Origin: Streptosporangium sp. NBC_01756
GTDB lineage: Bacteria > Actinomycetota > Actinomycetes > Streptosporangiales > Streptosporangiaceae
DNA: 64,000 nt
Assembly (NCBI RefSeq): GCF_035917975.1
Contig: NZ_CP109130.1
Coordinates: 4,650,001-4,714,000 of the forward strand
Direction of reading: 5' to 3'
A model generated the notes under the pieces. The model made no database searches. It saw nothing but the letters and a program-made list of their open reading frames with translations, and was not told the DNA's origin. Position numbers and translations under genes: made by a program. Positions within the stretch are counted from its first letter, which is position 1; every line of letters starts with the position of its first letter. Positions 51,508-59,763 of the stretch are shown here, piece after piece.

Positions 51508-52655
51508 GACGGTTCGGGAGCTTCCCAGCGGGTGACCGAGAAGGTCGCGGATACGGGGGCCTCGGCGGTCACGGCGGTCACCTTCAGCAGGGCGACGTAC
51601 TTCTCGAAGCTGTCGAACATGCAGAACCGGTCCCCGGCCCGCAGTTCGGATACCGGCACGTCGAGGTCGTTACGCTCGCCGCGCGCCGCGGCGTCCTGGC
51701 AGGCGGTGATGTCCGGGTCGGCGCCGCCCTCCACCCGGGCCACGTATCCGCCGAACCGCACCTTCGGGCTTCCGGACAGGCAACTCGGAAAGTACTCGAC
51801 GTCCCCTCCGCCACCGGACAGTGTGTGCCGGTACCTGACGCGCGGCAGGTCCGAACCGATCCCGACGCCGCCGATGCCGCAGTCGCGTGCCTTGGCCACG
51901 TCGTCGGCCACCGTGAAGGGCTGGTTCTCGTAGACCTTCTCACCGGGCTGTGCCGGCGGGCCCTCGGCCCTGGCCGGCCCGGCCCACAGGGTCGCCGACA
52001 ACGTGAGCTCCGCAACCGGGGAGCCGCTCACCTTCACCACGCGCAGGAGGACCACGCGGCCCTCCGCGGCGAAGTCCTCACAGAACCGGTCTCCCACCGC
52101 CAGGGCCTGGGTGCCGTAGCGGTCGATGTCCGTACCGCTGCCGACCGCCGCCCGTGCGGCGTCCCGGCAGGCCGCCTCATCGAGGTCCCCGGCGTCCGCA
52201 GCCGCCTTGGCGACGGCCACGTCGTCGAAGTCGAACCGCCCGTTCGCCGAGGAGCATGGAGGCGACCACGCCAGGATGGGCGGCCTGTCCTCCTCCGTCT
52301 GCTCCCCGTCGTCATTCAGGCGCGGATTCGACTCGTCGGACCCGAGGACGCGCGGCCCGCTGTCCGCGAACTCCACGTAGATGTCCGACGGGCATCCGTT
52401 CTTGATCGCCTGGACGTCACTCAGCGAGATCTCCCTGTCCCGGTAGAGCAGCCCGGTCCTGGAAACCGTCGGCGTAGCGGACGCCGACCCTTCCGTCGTA
52501 GGGGATGCTGATCCTTCCGGCGCACGGGACGCCGACCCGGCCGGGCCCGTGGACCGTCCGTCGCCGTCCCCGCAGCCCGCGAGGACCGCCGCCAGAAGCA
52601 GCGCGAGGCCGGCGCCCCGCAGGGCCTTACCCCGACGACTGTTGATTCCCCACAC
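51504..52655 (-). CDS. Lipoprotein with duplicated Cys-containing domain
   Basis: 383 aa. Lipoprotein signal peptide with lipobox LAGC (Cys at about 25), then a Ser/Thr/Pro/Gly-rich linker with three SAS/EGSAS units (30-60). Two similar halves follow, each with CxDAA...GDRFC...VxLLKV...TxW (about 170-235 and 320-380): an internal duplication with paired cysteines. No function is recognised. GTG start with AAGGAG 8 bases upstream. It is last in the operon-like row peptide-ThiF-M50 protease, so an immunity or substrate-binding role is possible; it may also be unrelated. Confidence 0.75.
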   Translation of the reverse strand: MWGINSRRGKALRGAGLALLLAAVLAGCGDGDGRSTGPAGSASRAPEGSASPTTEGSASATPTVSRTGLLYRDREISLSDVQAIKNGCPSDIYVEFADSGPRVLGSDESNPRLNDDGEQTEEDRPPILAWSPPCSSANGRFDFDDVAVAKAAADAGDLDEAACRDAARAAVGSGTDIDRYGTQALAVGDRFCEDFAAEGRVVLLRVVKVSGSPVAELTLSATLWAGPARAEGPPAQPGEKVYENQPFTVADDVAKARDCGIGGVGIGSDLPRVRYRHTLSGGGGDVEYFPSCLSGSPKVRFGGYVARVEGGADPDITACQDAAARGERNDLDVPVSELRAGDRFCMFDSFEKYVALLKVTAVTAEAPVSATFSVTRWEAPEPS

Positions 52656-52738
52656 GTCAACTCCTTGATCAGTTTCGTTGAGCGACTCACCGCATCGACC
52701 GTCGAGGCTCCGCAAGCCGGTTGCCGCACGATGCCCGT

Positions 52739-53932
52739 CTACCGCCGGGTGTACTCCCGGGCGGCCAGGAAGGCGGCCAGGAGGTACGGGCCGAGCAGCA
52801 GGACGGCGCACAGCAACGCATACCAGAACCGCGAGCTGAGCGGCCCGAGCAGAAGCCCCTCGGACGCCCACACCAGCACGGTCACCACGACGGGGGCCAC
52901 GAAGAAGACGAACCAGGCCAGCACCCCGGCGAACCCGGCCAGCCACAGCCACCGGAACCACCGCCCGGCCCGCACGTCGGCGGGCGCGGCCGAGTCCAGC
53001 TCCGCTGCCTGCGCCGGGGTGAGCCTGCCGAACGCACGCCGCAGCATCAGCGTTTTGACCCGCCACAGGTCGCGGCAGCCGAGCGCGTTGACCAGCACGC
53101 CGTACAGGTCGGTGCGCAGGAAGACCATGCACTGCCACAGCAGGCCCGCCAGCTTCACGAACACCCATGTCGAAAGCGTCGCGTCCACCAGGGGGTCCGA
53201 TGGCCACGTCCCTTGCCGGATCAGCAGGCGGGCGCCCAGCAGCAGGCTGAGCAGGACCACGTCCACCGCCATCCCGCCGAGCAGCGGCCCGTAGCGGCGG
53301 CGGCGCGGCACCGTCCAGATCTGGGAGAGGTCGGTCTCCAGGACGGGCAGCATCATCCGCCGATCCATCCCGAACCGGGACTCGACGCCGATCGCCCGGG
53401 CGGCGAGCCAGTGCCCGCCCTCGTGCAGAGCCGTGGAGACCAGGACGAACGGCACGAGCAGCAGCGCGCTCAGCCCGACGTCGTCGAGCAGGAACGCGTC
53501 CCGGGCCGGGTTCGGGAACAGGGACGGCGAGGCGGCGAAGACGGCCAGGCAGAACAGCGCTAGGACGGTGTAGCAGGTCCAGGCCACCGGTCCGAAGAAG
53601 GGACGGGCCGCGCGCTGGCTGACCCCCGCCATCCAGCGCCGCATCTGGATGGGCGCGGTGCGCACGGCCCGGCGTTCCACGTCCGGCTGGTCGTTGACGA
53701 ATCCCAGCTCGGCGAGGGTCGCTACGAACGACGGCATGTCCACGGGCTCACCGGCGAACGCCTCGGCCTCGGCTGCGGCCTCCTCCTCGGTCGCGCCGCG
53801 CAGCAGCGCCGAGATCACCACTCCGCCCACGGCCGGCATGGTCACGAAGGTGCCGCTGGCGGGATCACCGACCAGCACCTCATCGCCCTCCTCGACCACG
53901 CTGAGCGGGCGCAGCGGGACCCTGCCGCTCAT
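52739..53932 (-). CDS. PqqD-like / M50 membrane zinc metalloprotease
   Basis: 397 aa. Residues 8-85 resemble a PqqD/RRE-type domain (VVEEGDEVLVGDPASGTFVTM...LLRGATEEEAAAEA...ATLAELGFV). Membrane helices follow at about 118-135, 150-172, 218-240, 255-272 and later. The S2P motif is HEGGH (His170, Glu171, His174) and the third ligand is probably Asp275 in FLRTDLYGVL, as in the peptide zinc metalloprotease (YydH-like) group. It probably cuts or exports the modified peptide. ATG 53932 lies 4 bases past the ThiF stop, with GGTGAG overlapping that stop. Confidence 0.85.
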   Translation of the reverse strand: MSGRVPLRPLSVVEEGDEVLVGDPASGTFVTMPAVGGVVISALLRGATEEEAAAEAEAFAGEPVDMPSFVATLAELGFVNDQPDVERRAVRTAPIQMRRWMAGVSQRAARPFFGPVAWTCYTVLALFCLAVFAASPSLFPNPARDAFLLDDVGLSALLLVPFVLVSTALHEGGHWLAARAIGVESRFGMDRRMMLPVLETDLSQIWTVPRRRRYGPLLGGMAVDVVLLSLLLGARLLIRQGTWPSDPLVDATLSTWVFVKLAGLLWQCMVFLRTDLYGVLVNALGCRDLWRVKTLMLRRAFGRLTPAQAAELDSAAPADVRAGRWFRWLWLAGFAGVLAWFVFFVAPVVVTVLVWASEGLLLGPLSSRFWYALLCAVLLLGPYLLAAFLAAREYTRR

Positions 53933-53936
53933 CGGC

Positions 53937-55025
53937 TCACCGCCGGACCAGCGCGCACGCCGGGCAGGCGGGGTCACGGGGGAACGGTTGCCACACTGGG
54001 ACGAGCCCGTTGAGCAGGTCGACGACCACCCGGAACCCGGCCGCGCGCGGCGGCTCGACGCCGGTCAGGTAACGCATGACCTCGTAGGCGACCAGCGACC
54101 CGACCTGCATCGCCATCGGCCCGGTGAGGCCGTTGGCGAGCCGCAGCCCGCGGGTGAGCCGATGGGCGACCGCCGCGGTCGTGCGTTCGTCCGGGCGGGG
54201 CAGGTCGGATTCGTCGCAGCGCAGGCAGGCGCTCTGGCCCGGGTTGACGGAGAAGTAGATGAGCTGGGTGCGGGTCATCCCGCCGGCCACCCAGGGGACG
54301 CCCGCGCGCAGCGCCGCCTCGTTGACCCATAGGTTCGCGTCCAGCGCGCCGTCGAGGCCGCCGGCGATCACATGGACGTCCCCGGTCAGGTCCTTGAGGT
54401 CGTCCGGGCCGGAGATCCACCGGTCCACGGCGCGGACCTCGATGCCCGGGTCGTACTCGCGCACCCATTCGGCGGCGCGTTCCGCCTTCGACCGGCCGAT
54501 GTCGGCGTGCTGGTAGAGGAACTGGCGGGCGAAGTTGCGCGGAGCGATGTCGTCGCGGTCCACCAGCGTCAGCGCGCCGACGCCGAGCCCGGCCAGGCAC
54601 TGCACGAGGGCCGAGCCGCCGCCGCCCGCACCGAGCACGAGGACGTGGGAGTCGCGCAGCCGCCGGACGAACTCCGCTCGTGACCTGCCGAGCCGGGCGA
54701 AGACCCCGAAGAACGTCAGGTTGGAGAAATGCCGCTCGTCGGCGACCGGATCGCCCAGCAGGCGTTCGTCGGCGTTCTCGACCAGGCCGAGGAAGTCGAG
54801 CCCGGTGAGACCGTCGCGGACGTCGTCTCCTGTGACGGCCACGCCTCGCGCGGTCAGCGCCTCGCTCAGCTCCTCCGCCGTGGCCGGCCCGCGGGCCAGC
54901 TCTTCGAGGAGAGCCGCGATCCGGCCGTCCGGATCAGCCAGCGTGTACGCCTCGCGCGGGTCGTGGACCACCACCAGCTCGTCGCCGAGAGACTCCCAGG
55001 CGCACTCTTTCAACATCACCAGCAT
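53937..55025 (-). CDS. RRE-ThiF: E1-like adenylyltransferase with PqqD-like N-terminus
   Basis: 362 aa. Residues 5-85 form a PqqD/RRE-like peptide-binding domain (ELVVVHDPREAYTLADPDG...LLEELARGPATAEELSEAL). The E1/ThiF domain has GAGGGG (132-137), DRDDIAPRNFARQ (Arg163, Asn164, Arg167) and two CxxC pairs (Cys267/270 and Cys354/357) for zinc. Such enzymes adenylate a peptide C-terminus (MccB) or assist azoline formation. The 18-aa peptide gene lies directly upstream, so that is the likely substrate. It is followed by the metalloprotease gene in one operon. Confidence 0.88.
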   Translation of the reverse strand: MLVMLKECAWESLGDELVVVHDPREAYTLADPDGRIAALLEELARGPATAEELSEALTARGVAVTGDDVRDGLTGLDFLGLVENADERLLGDPVADERHFSNLTFFGVFARLGRSRAEFVRRLRDSHVLVLGAGGGGSALVQCLAGLGVGALTLVDRDDIAPRNFARQFLYQHADIGRSKAERAAEWVREYDPGIEVRAVDRWISGPDDLKDLTGDVHVIAGGLDGALDANLWVNEAALRAGVPWVAGGMTRTQLIYFSVNPGQSACLRCDESDLPRPDERTTAAVAHRLTRGLRLANGLTGPMAMQVGSLVAYEVMRYLTGVEPPRAAGFRVVVDLLNGLVPVWQPFPRDPACPACALVRR

Positions 55026-55053
55026 CGCTCATCCGCATCGCTCGTCGGGACGG

Positions 55054-55092
55054 AGCCGGTCGGGAGGCGGCCGTGCCGCCTCCCGACCGGCT
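55054..55092 (-). terminator. Attenuator-like hairpin between peptide and ThiF genes
   Basis: An 18-bp perfect stem AGCCGGTCGGGAGGCGGC with loop CGT, 13 bases after the peptide stop and 28 bases before the ThiF start. It has no T-run. In this position it would hold back read-through and favour the short peptide messenger over the enzyme messenger. Confidence 0.75.
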
Positions 55093-55105
55093 GAGAGGCG
55101 GTGCC

Positions 55106-55162
55106 TCAGGTCATGAACTGGGTGGCCTTGACGGCCTCCACCTTGCGAACCTCGATCTTCAT
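55106..55162 (-). CDS. 18-aa putative RiPP precursor peptide
   Basis: ATG at 55162 preceded by AAGGAGGTG, an almost full anti-ribosome match with proper spacing. The peptide is MKIEVRKVEAVKATQFMT, then TGA. The front MKIEVRKVE is charged and beta-like, as in leaders that bind PqqD/RRE domains; the core would be a few C-terminal residues (around KATQFMT). There is no Cys; Ser/Thr are limited to two Thr. It is first in a row with RRE-ThiF and the M50 protease. It could instead be an uncut signalling peptide. Confidence 0.7.
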   Translation of the reverse strand: MKIEVRKVEAVKATQFMT

Positions 55163-55272
55163 CTCATCCACCTCCTTCCAGATGTCTTTGATCAAGATCC
55201 TCCCTTCGCCCACAGAAACCGCATATGGTCGCCATAGAAGGTGCAGAACCGCTGATCGTTCCGGGAGACGAA
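55163..55272. promoter_or_regulatory. Divergent promoter of the peptide cluster
   Basis: 110 bp between the peptide start and the regulator start. It includes an AT-richer part (GATGTCTTTGATCAAGATCC), an inverted TATGG-TCG-CCATA at about 55223-55235, and a repeated AACCGC (33 bp apart) that could serve as direct repeats for a SARP regulator. Both transcripts would be controlled here. Confidence 0.45.
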
Positions 55273-58134
55273 GTGGACTTCGCGGTCCTCGGACCGGTCC
55301 GGGTCACCAATGCCGGGCAGCCGCTCCGGCTGGCCGCCAAGGTGCGCGCGGTGCTCGGCGTCTTCCTGCTCCATCCGGACACCGTGCTGTCCAGGGACCG
55401 GCTGATCGCCTCGGTGTGGGACGACCCGCCCCGGTCCGCCCTGCCGAACCTCCAGACGTACCTGACCGCGCTGCGCCGCGCCGCGATCGAGGTCGAGACC
55501 GTGCCGCACGGCTACTGCCTGCGCCTCGGCCCCGACCGGCTCGATCTGCTCGCCTTCGACGAGGCTGTACGGCGAGCCCGGTTGGAGGCGGCGGGCGGCG
55601 ACGCCGCCACGGCGAACCGGCTGTTCGCCGAGGCGCTGGCGCTGTGGCGCGGCCGACCGGCCGAGGACGTGCCGCTGGCCGCGACGATGCAGGCGCGCGT
55701 CGCCGAGCTGGAGGAGCGCCGGGAGAACGCCCGGCTCAGCTGGATCGACGTGCGCCTGCGGCTCGGCCTGCACGACGAGCTCGTCGGTGAGCTGACACCG
55801 CTGGTGGAGGCCGCGCCGCTCAACGAACGCCTGTGGCACCGGTTCATGCTGGCGCTGCACCGGGCGGGCCGGCGTGCCGAGGCGCTGGAGGCGTACCGGC
55901 GGGCCCGCTCGACGCTCGTCGCCGAGCTGGGGGTGGAACCCGGCCAGGAACTACGCGGCCTGCAGGCGGCGGTCCTCGACGACGCCCCCGTCCCGGCCCC
56001 CGCGCCGGAGACGATCCGGGAACCCGCCTGGACGGGGATCTGCCTGCTCCCGGCCGACATCGCCGACTTCGCCGGCCGCGGGGGCGAGACCCGTGACCTG
56101 GTCGCCGCGCTGGACGGCACCGGGACGGCGCCGGTGATCGTGACGGTGTCGGGGCCGCCCGGCGTCGGGAAGAGCGCGCTGGCGGTCCATGTCGCGCATC
56201 TGGTACGGCAGCGATATCCGGACGGCCAGCTGTTCGTCCGGCTGTGTGACGCCTCGGCGTCGCCCCGCGACCCAGCCGACGCGCTCGCGGAGCTGTTGCG
56301 GGCGCTCGGCGTGGACTCCGCCGGCCTGCCCTCCTCCGTCGAGGAGCGGGCGGCGATGTACCGGGCCAAGGTCGCCGACCGGGCGGTGCTCGTGCTGCTG
56401 GACGACGCAGCCGCCGAGGCCCAGGTGGAACCGCTGATCCCCGGGACTCCCGGGTCGGCGGTCCTCGTCACCTCCCGCGGGCCGCTGCCCGCGATGCCCG
56501 GCGCGATCGCGTACGCGCTGGACGTGCCGCCGACCGCCGACGCCCGCGACCTGCTCGCGGGCGTGGCCGGGGCGAGCCGGGTGGCGAGCGACCCCGAATC
56601 GGCGGAGGCGATCGTACGCGCCTGCGGGCGGTTGCCGCTTGCACTGCGCATCGCCGGGGCGCGGCTGGTGACCCGGCCTGCCTGGCCGCTGGCCGAGCTG
56701 GCGCGGCGGCTCGCCGACGCCCCGGCGCTGAGCGAGCTGCGTGCGGGCCACCTGGACGTCCGCGCCACGTTCGGGGCGAGCTACGCGGCGCTGTCGGCGC
56801 CCGCGCGGCGCGCGTTCCGGCTGCTCGGATCGGTGGCCGCCGACGGCGTGGCCGCCTGGACGGTGGCCGCGCTGGCGGGCGCGACCGTGCGCGACGTGGA
56901 CGGCTCCCTGGAGGAGCTGGCCGCCGCCGGACTGATCACCGCCGGTGACGCCGATGCCGCGGACCAGCCCCGCTACCGCATGCATGACCTGCTGCGCGGC
57001 TTCGCCGCCGAGCTGTTCGTCACGGAGGAGAACGGGCGGAGCCGGGCGGCGGCGCTACGCCGGGTCGCCGCCACGGCCCGGGACCATGCCGCCGGCGCCG
57101 CCCGCGAACTGCCTCTCGCCTTTGCCCCGCCCCTGCCCGGCAGCCCGGCCCGGACGCCGCCCTGCCCGGAGGGCGGCGCCTGGCTGACGGCGGAGCGCGG
57201 TGTGCTCGTCGCCGTGGCTGAGACCACCGCCCGCGCCGGGCTGGTGCGCGAAGCGGCCGAACTCGCCTACGCGCTGGCGCCGTTCCTGATCGTGCGCGGT
57301 TTCCACGACGACGCCGTCCGCATGCTGGGGACGGCCGCCGATGCCGCCGCCGCGGCGGGTGACGCCGCCGCCGAGACGCGCCTGCGGCTGGTGCGCGCTG
57401 ACGCCGAGGTGGACCGCAGACGCGCCGGGGAGGTCGCCGACGAGTTCCGCCACCTGCTCGACCGCTGCTCGCGGGCGGGGGATCAGCACGCCGCCGCGTA
57501 CGCGTCGCTCGGGGTCGCCGCCACTCTGGAGGCGGACCTGGGGTCCGCGCTCGCCGCCGCCACCCTGGCCGCCGAGCGGTTCGACGCGCTGGGCGACGGG
57601 CATGGCCTGCTGAGCGCGTGGACCGAGATCGCCGCGATCCAGTTCTTCCTGGACCGCCACGACGACGCCGCGGCGACCTGCCGCCGGGCCCTCGCCCGTG
57701 CCGAGGGACACAGCGCCGTCCACCGGGCCCGCTTCCTGCGGATGCTCGGCATCGCCTGCTACGAGACGGGCCGCGTCGAGGAGGCGATCGGCTACTACCG
57801 GGTCTGCCTGGATCTCTGCCGGGACTTGCGGTGGAACACCGGCGAGCGGCTGGCGCTGCACCGGCTGGCCCAGGCCGAGGCCGCGCTGGGCCGCCACGAC
57901 AACGCCACCGGCATCCTCCTCCGGTGCGCGGAGATGTTCGTCAACGCCGGAGACACTCGGGGAGAGGCGCTGATCTCCTACACGTTGGGCGAGATCAGCC
58001 GGTGGCTGGGCGACGAACGGGCCGCGCTGGCCCACTTCACCACCTGCCTCCACCGGCTCGACCCGCTCAACGAACACGTCTGGTCCGCTCGCACCCGCAA
58101 CCAGATCGCCCGCTCCCGGGCCGCTCTCGGCTGA
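55273..58134 (+). CDS. AfsR/SARP-type regulator with NB-ARC and TPR domains
   Basis: 953 aa. An OmpR-like winged helix (1-90, VDFAVLGPVRVTNAGQPLRL) and bacterial transcriptional activation domain (94-237) are followed by an NB-ARC ATPase (P-loop GPPGVGKSA 294-302; LVLLDDAA; GLPLAL-like CGRLPLALRIAG), a winged connector, and a TPR-like helical region from about 630. This is the AfsR layout that switches on nearby secondary-metabolite genes. GTG 55273 has GGGAG 7 bases upstream and gives the normal SARP N-terminus; ATG 55225 adds 16 unmatched residues. Confidence 0.9.
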   Translation: MDFAVLGPVRVTNAGQPLRLAAKVRAVLGVFLLHPDTVLSRDRLIASVWDDPPRSALPNLQTYLTALRRAAIEVETVPHGYCLRLGPDRLDLLAFDEAVRRARLEAAGGDAATANRLFAEALALWRGRPAEDVPLAATMQARVAELEERRENARLSWIDVRLRLGLHDELVGELTPLVEAAPLNERLWHRFMLALHRAGRRAEALEAYRRARSTLVAELGVEPGQELRGLQAAVLDDAPVPAPAPETIREPAWTGICLLPADIADFAGRGGETRDLVAALDGTGTAPVIVTVSGPPGVGKSALAVHVAHLVRQRYPDGQLFVRLCDASASPRDPADALAELLRALGVDSAGLPSSVEERAAMYRAKVADRAVLVLLDDAAAEAQVEPLIPGTPGSAVLVTSRGPLPAMPGAIAYALDVPPTADARDLLAGVAGASRVASDPESAEAIVRACGRLPLALRIAGARLVTRPAWPLAELARRLADAPALSELRAGHLDVRATFGASYAALSAPARRAFRLLGSVAADGVAAWTVAALAGATVRDVDGSLEELAAAGLITAGDADAADQPRYRMHDLLRGFAAELFVTEENGRSRAAALRRVAATARDHAAGAARELPLAFAPPLPGSPARTPPCPEGGAWLTAERGVLVAVAETTARAGLVREAAELAYALAPFLIVRGFHDDAVRMLGTAADAAAAAGDAAAETRLRLVRADAEVDRRRAGEVADEFRHLLDRCSRAGDQHAAAYASLGVAATLEADLGSALAAATLAAERFDALGDGHGLLSAWTEIAAIQFFLDRHDDAAATCRRALARAEGHSAVHRARFLRMLGIACYETGRVEEAIGYYRVCLDLCRDLRWNTGERLALHRLAQAEAALGRHDNATGILLRCAEMFVNAGDTRGEALISYTLGEISRWLGDERAALAHFTTCLHRLDPLNEHVWSARTRNQIARSRAALG

Positions 58135-58151
58135 CCGGACGCCCAGCCTGT

Positions 58152-59063
58152 TCAGCTCTGGGAGGGGCGGACCTGGAGCACGCCGTCACCGCGCACCCGG
58201 GTCTCGAAGGACGGCTGCGGAGCCGTGGCGGGGCCGTGCGCGACCGTTCCGTCCGACAGCCGGAACGTGCTCCCGTGCCAGGGGCACACCACGCAGGCGG
58301 AGCCGTTCTCGGAGACCAGGCGTCCTTGGTGCAGCGGTCCCGCCAGGTGGGAGCAGCCGTCGGCGAGCACGGTGACCTCATCGCCTCTGCGTAGTACGAA
58401 GAGGTCGATGTAGCCGAGCCGCCGGGTCACCGGGCGACCGTCCGGCAGGCCGCCGACCTCGCACAGGTTGTGCCAGCCCAGGGGGACCAGGTGGGTGACC
58501 GACTCGGCATGGTTGGCCCCGGCCGCCTGCCGGTAGGCCAGATGTCCGCCGAGGTAGCCGCCCAGGCCCGCGGCGCTCAGCCCGGCGAACGACAGCAGTC
58601 TGCCGCGCCGCTCGTCTCCGGCGAGCCGGAAGGCCAGTGAGCCGGCGTAGAGCCCGAGGGCGGTCAGGTTGGTGATCGCGTGCACGAACCCGACCCGCTG
58701 CTGCTCCCTGTGGAGCACCGACCAGTCGGTGACGCCCGCCGCCGCCGCGGGGGCGGCGCTGGCGATCCCGCCGAAGAGCAGCGCGCGCGAGGCCCGTGGA
58801 TCCGCGCGGATCGTGTCGAGCACCGCCACCGCCGCCCAGAGGCCCAGGCTGATGTTGGCGATCGGTGGATGCATGGGTTTACCGAGGGGCACCCCGTGCA
58901 GCAGGTCGCGCAGCCGTCCCGGCCCCAGCCGCCGGCGCACGGCCCTGCTTATCACCTGGATCTGCCGGTCCATGCCGGTCGACCGCTCGATCCGGTCGGT
59001 GAGGTCTACCGGACCCATCAGGCGTCCGAAGGTCCGACGTCCTGTTTTCACTGTTTCCTTCAC
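58152..59063 (-). CDS. Rieske [2Fe-2S] protein with DUF2231 membrane domain
   Basis: 303 aa. Residues 55-190 hold four membrane helices of the DUF2231 type (GVPLGKPMHPPIANISLGLWAA; the His may bind heme). The C-terminal Rieske domain has Cys237-x-His239 (CSHLAGPL) and Cys260-x2-His263 (CPWHGSTF). It probably moves electrons at the membrane. The same fusion is common in actinobacteria. It converges on the SARP gene end. Confidence 0.88.
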   Translation of the reverse strand: MKETVKTGRRTFGRLMGPVDLTDRIERSTGMDRQIQVISRAVRRRLGPGRLRDLLHGVPLGKPMHPPIANISLGLWAAVAVLDTIRADPRASRALLFGGIASAAPAAAAGVTDWSVLHREQQRVGFVHAITNLTALGLYAGSLAFRLAGDERRGRLLSFAGLSAAGLGGYLGGHLAYRQAAGANHAESVTHLVPLGWHNLCEVGGLPDGRPVTRRLGYIDLFVLRRGDEVTVLADGCSHLAGPLHQGRLVSENGSACVVCPWHGSTFRLSDGTVAHGPATAPQPSFETRVRGDGVLQVRPSQS

Positions 59064-59107
59064 TCTCGCCCCCTTTTCGACCCATAGGGACTTACCCGGT
59101 AACGGGG

Positions 59108-59713
59108 TTATGCACGCGCCAAATGCCCCCGGCTGACGGAGAGTTCGATGATTTCGGTGGCGTAGGCGCCCAGTGTCGCCGACCCCTCCTCGATGATTTT
59201 CACCTTCTCCAGCACCTGTGGGGCCGTCACCTTGTAGAGCGACCAGGTGCCGCCCTCGTTGTGGTGGTTGGCCATGATCGGCGCGATCCTGTCCAGGGCC
59301 TTGGCGAACCTGGCCTCCGGAGTCTCACGCTCCTCGAACTCGTCCCACAGCGCGCGCAGCCGCGTCGCCTGGTCCGCCGGGAGCAGCCCGAAGATCCGGT
59401 CGGCGGCCTTGCGCTCGATCCCGAGCTGGGCCTCGACGGCGTGGGTGTCGTAGATGAAGGTGTCTCCGGCATCGATCTCGACGATGTCGTGGACGAGCAG
59501 CATCGCGACGACCTTGTCCAGGTCGGTGCCCGGCGGGGCGTGCTCGGCCAAGACCATCGCCAGCATGCCCACGTACCACGAATGCTCGGCGTCGTTCTCC
59601 CGCCGCGACCCGTCCATCAGGGTGTTGCGGCGGACGATGCGTCTGAGCTTGTCTATCTCCATGGCGAAGGCGAGCTGAGCGTGCAGACGGTCCTGTTCTG
59701 GAGGGGTGGTCAC
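59108..59713 (-). CDS. HD-domain hydrolase, YfbR/HDDC2-like
   Basis: 201 aa. His44 (RRENDAEHSWYV), His75-Asp76 (LLVHDIVEID) and a later Asp in the KALDRIAPIM helix form the HD metal site; E79 fits the 5'-nucleotidase YfbR pattern. The likely reaction is removal of phosphate from deoxynucleoside monophosphates. ATG start with no clear operon partner; a divalent metal is expected. Confidence 0.87.
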   Translation of the reverse strand: MTTPPEQDRLHAQLAFAMEIDKLRRIVRRNTLMDGSRRENDAEHSWYVGMLAMVLAEHAPPGTDLDKVVAMLLVHDIVEIDAGDTFIYDTHAVEAQLGIERKAADRIFGLLPADQATRLRALWDEFEERETPEARFAKALDRIAPIMANHHNEGGTWSLYKVTAPQVLEKVKIIEEGSATLGAYATEIIELSVSRGHLARA

Positions 59714-59763
59714 CTGCGCAAGCCTAATGCGCGTCGATCCCCATTTTCCGAACGATCATGTGA

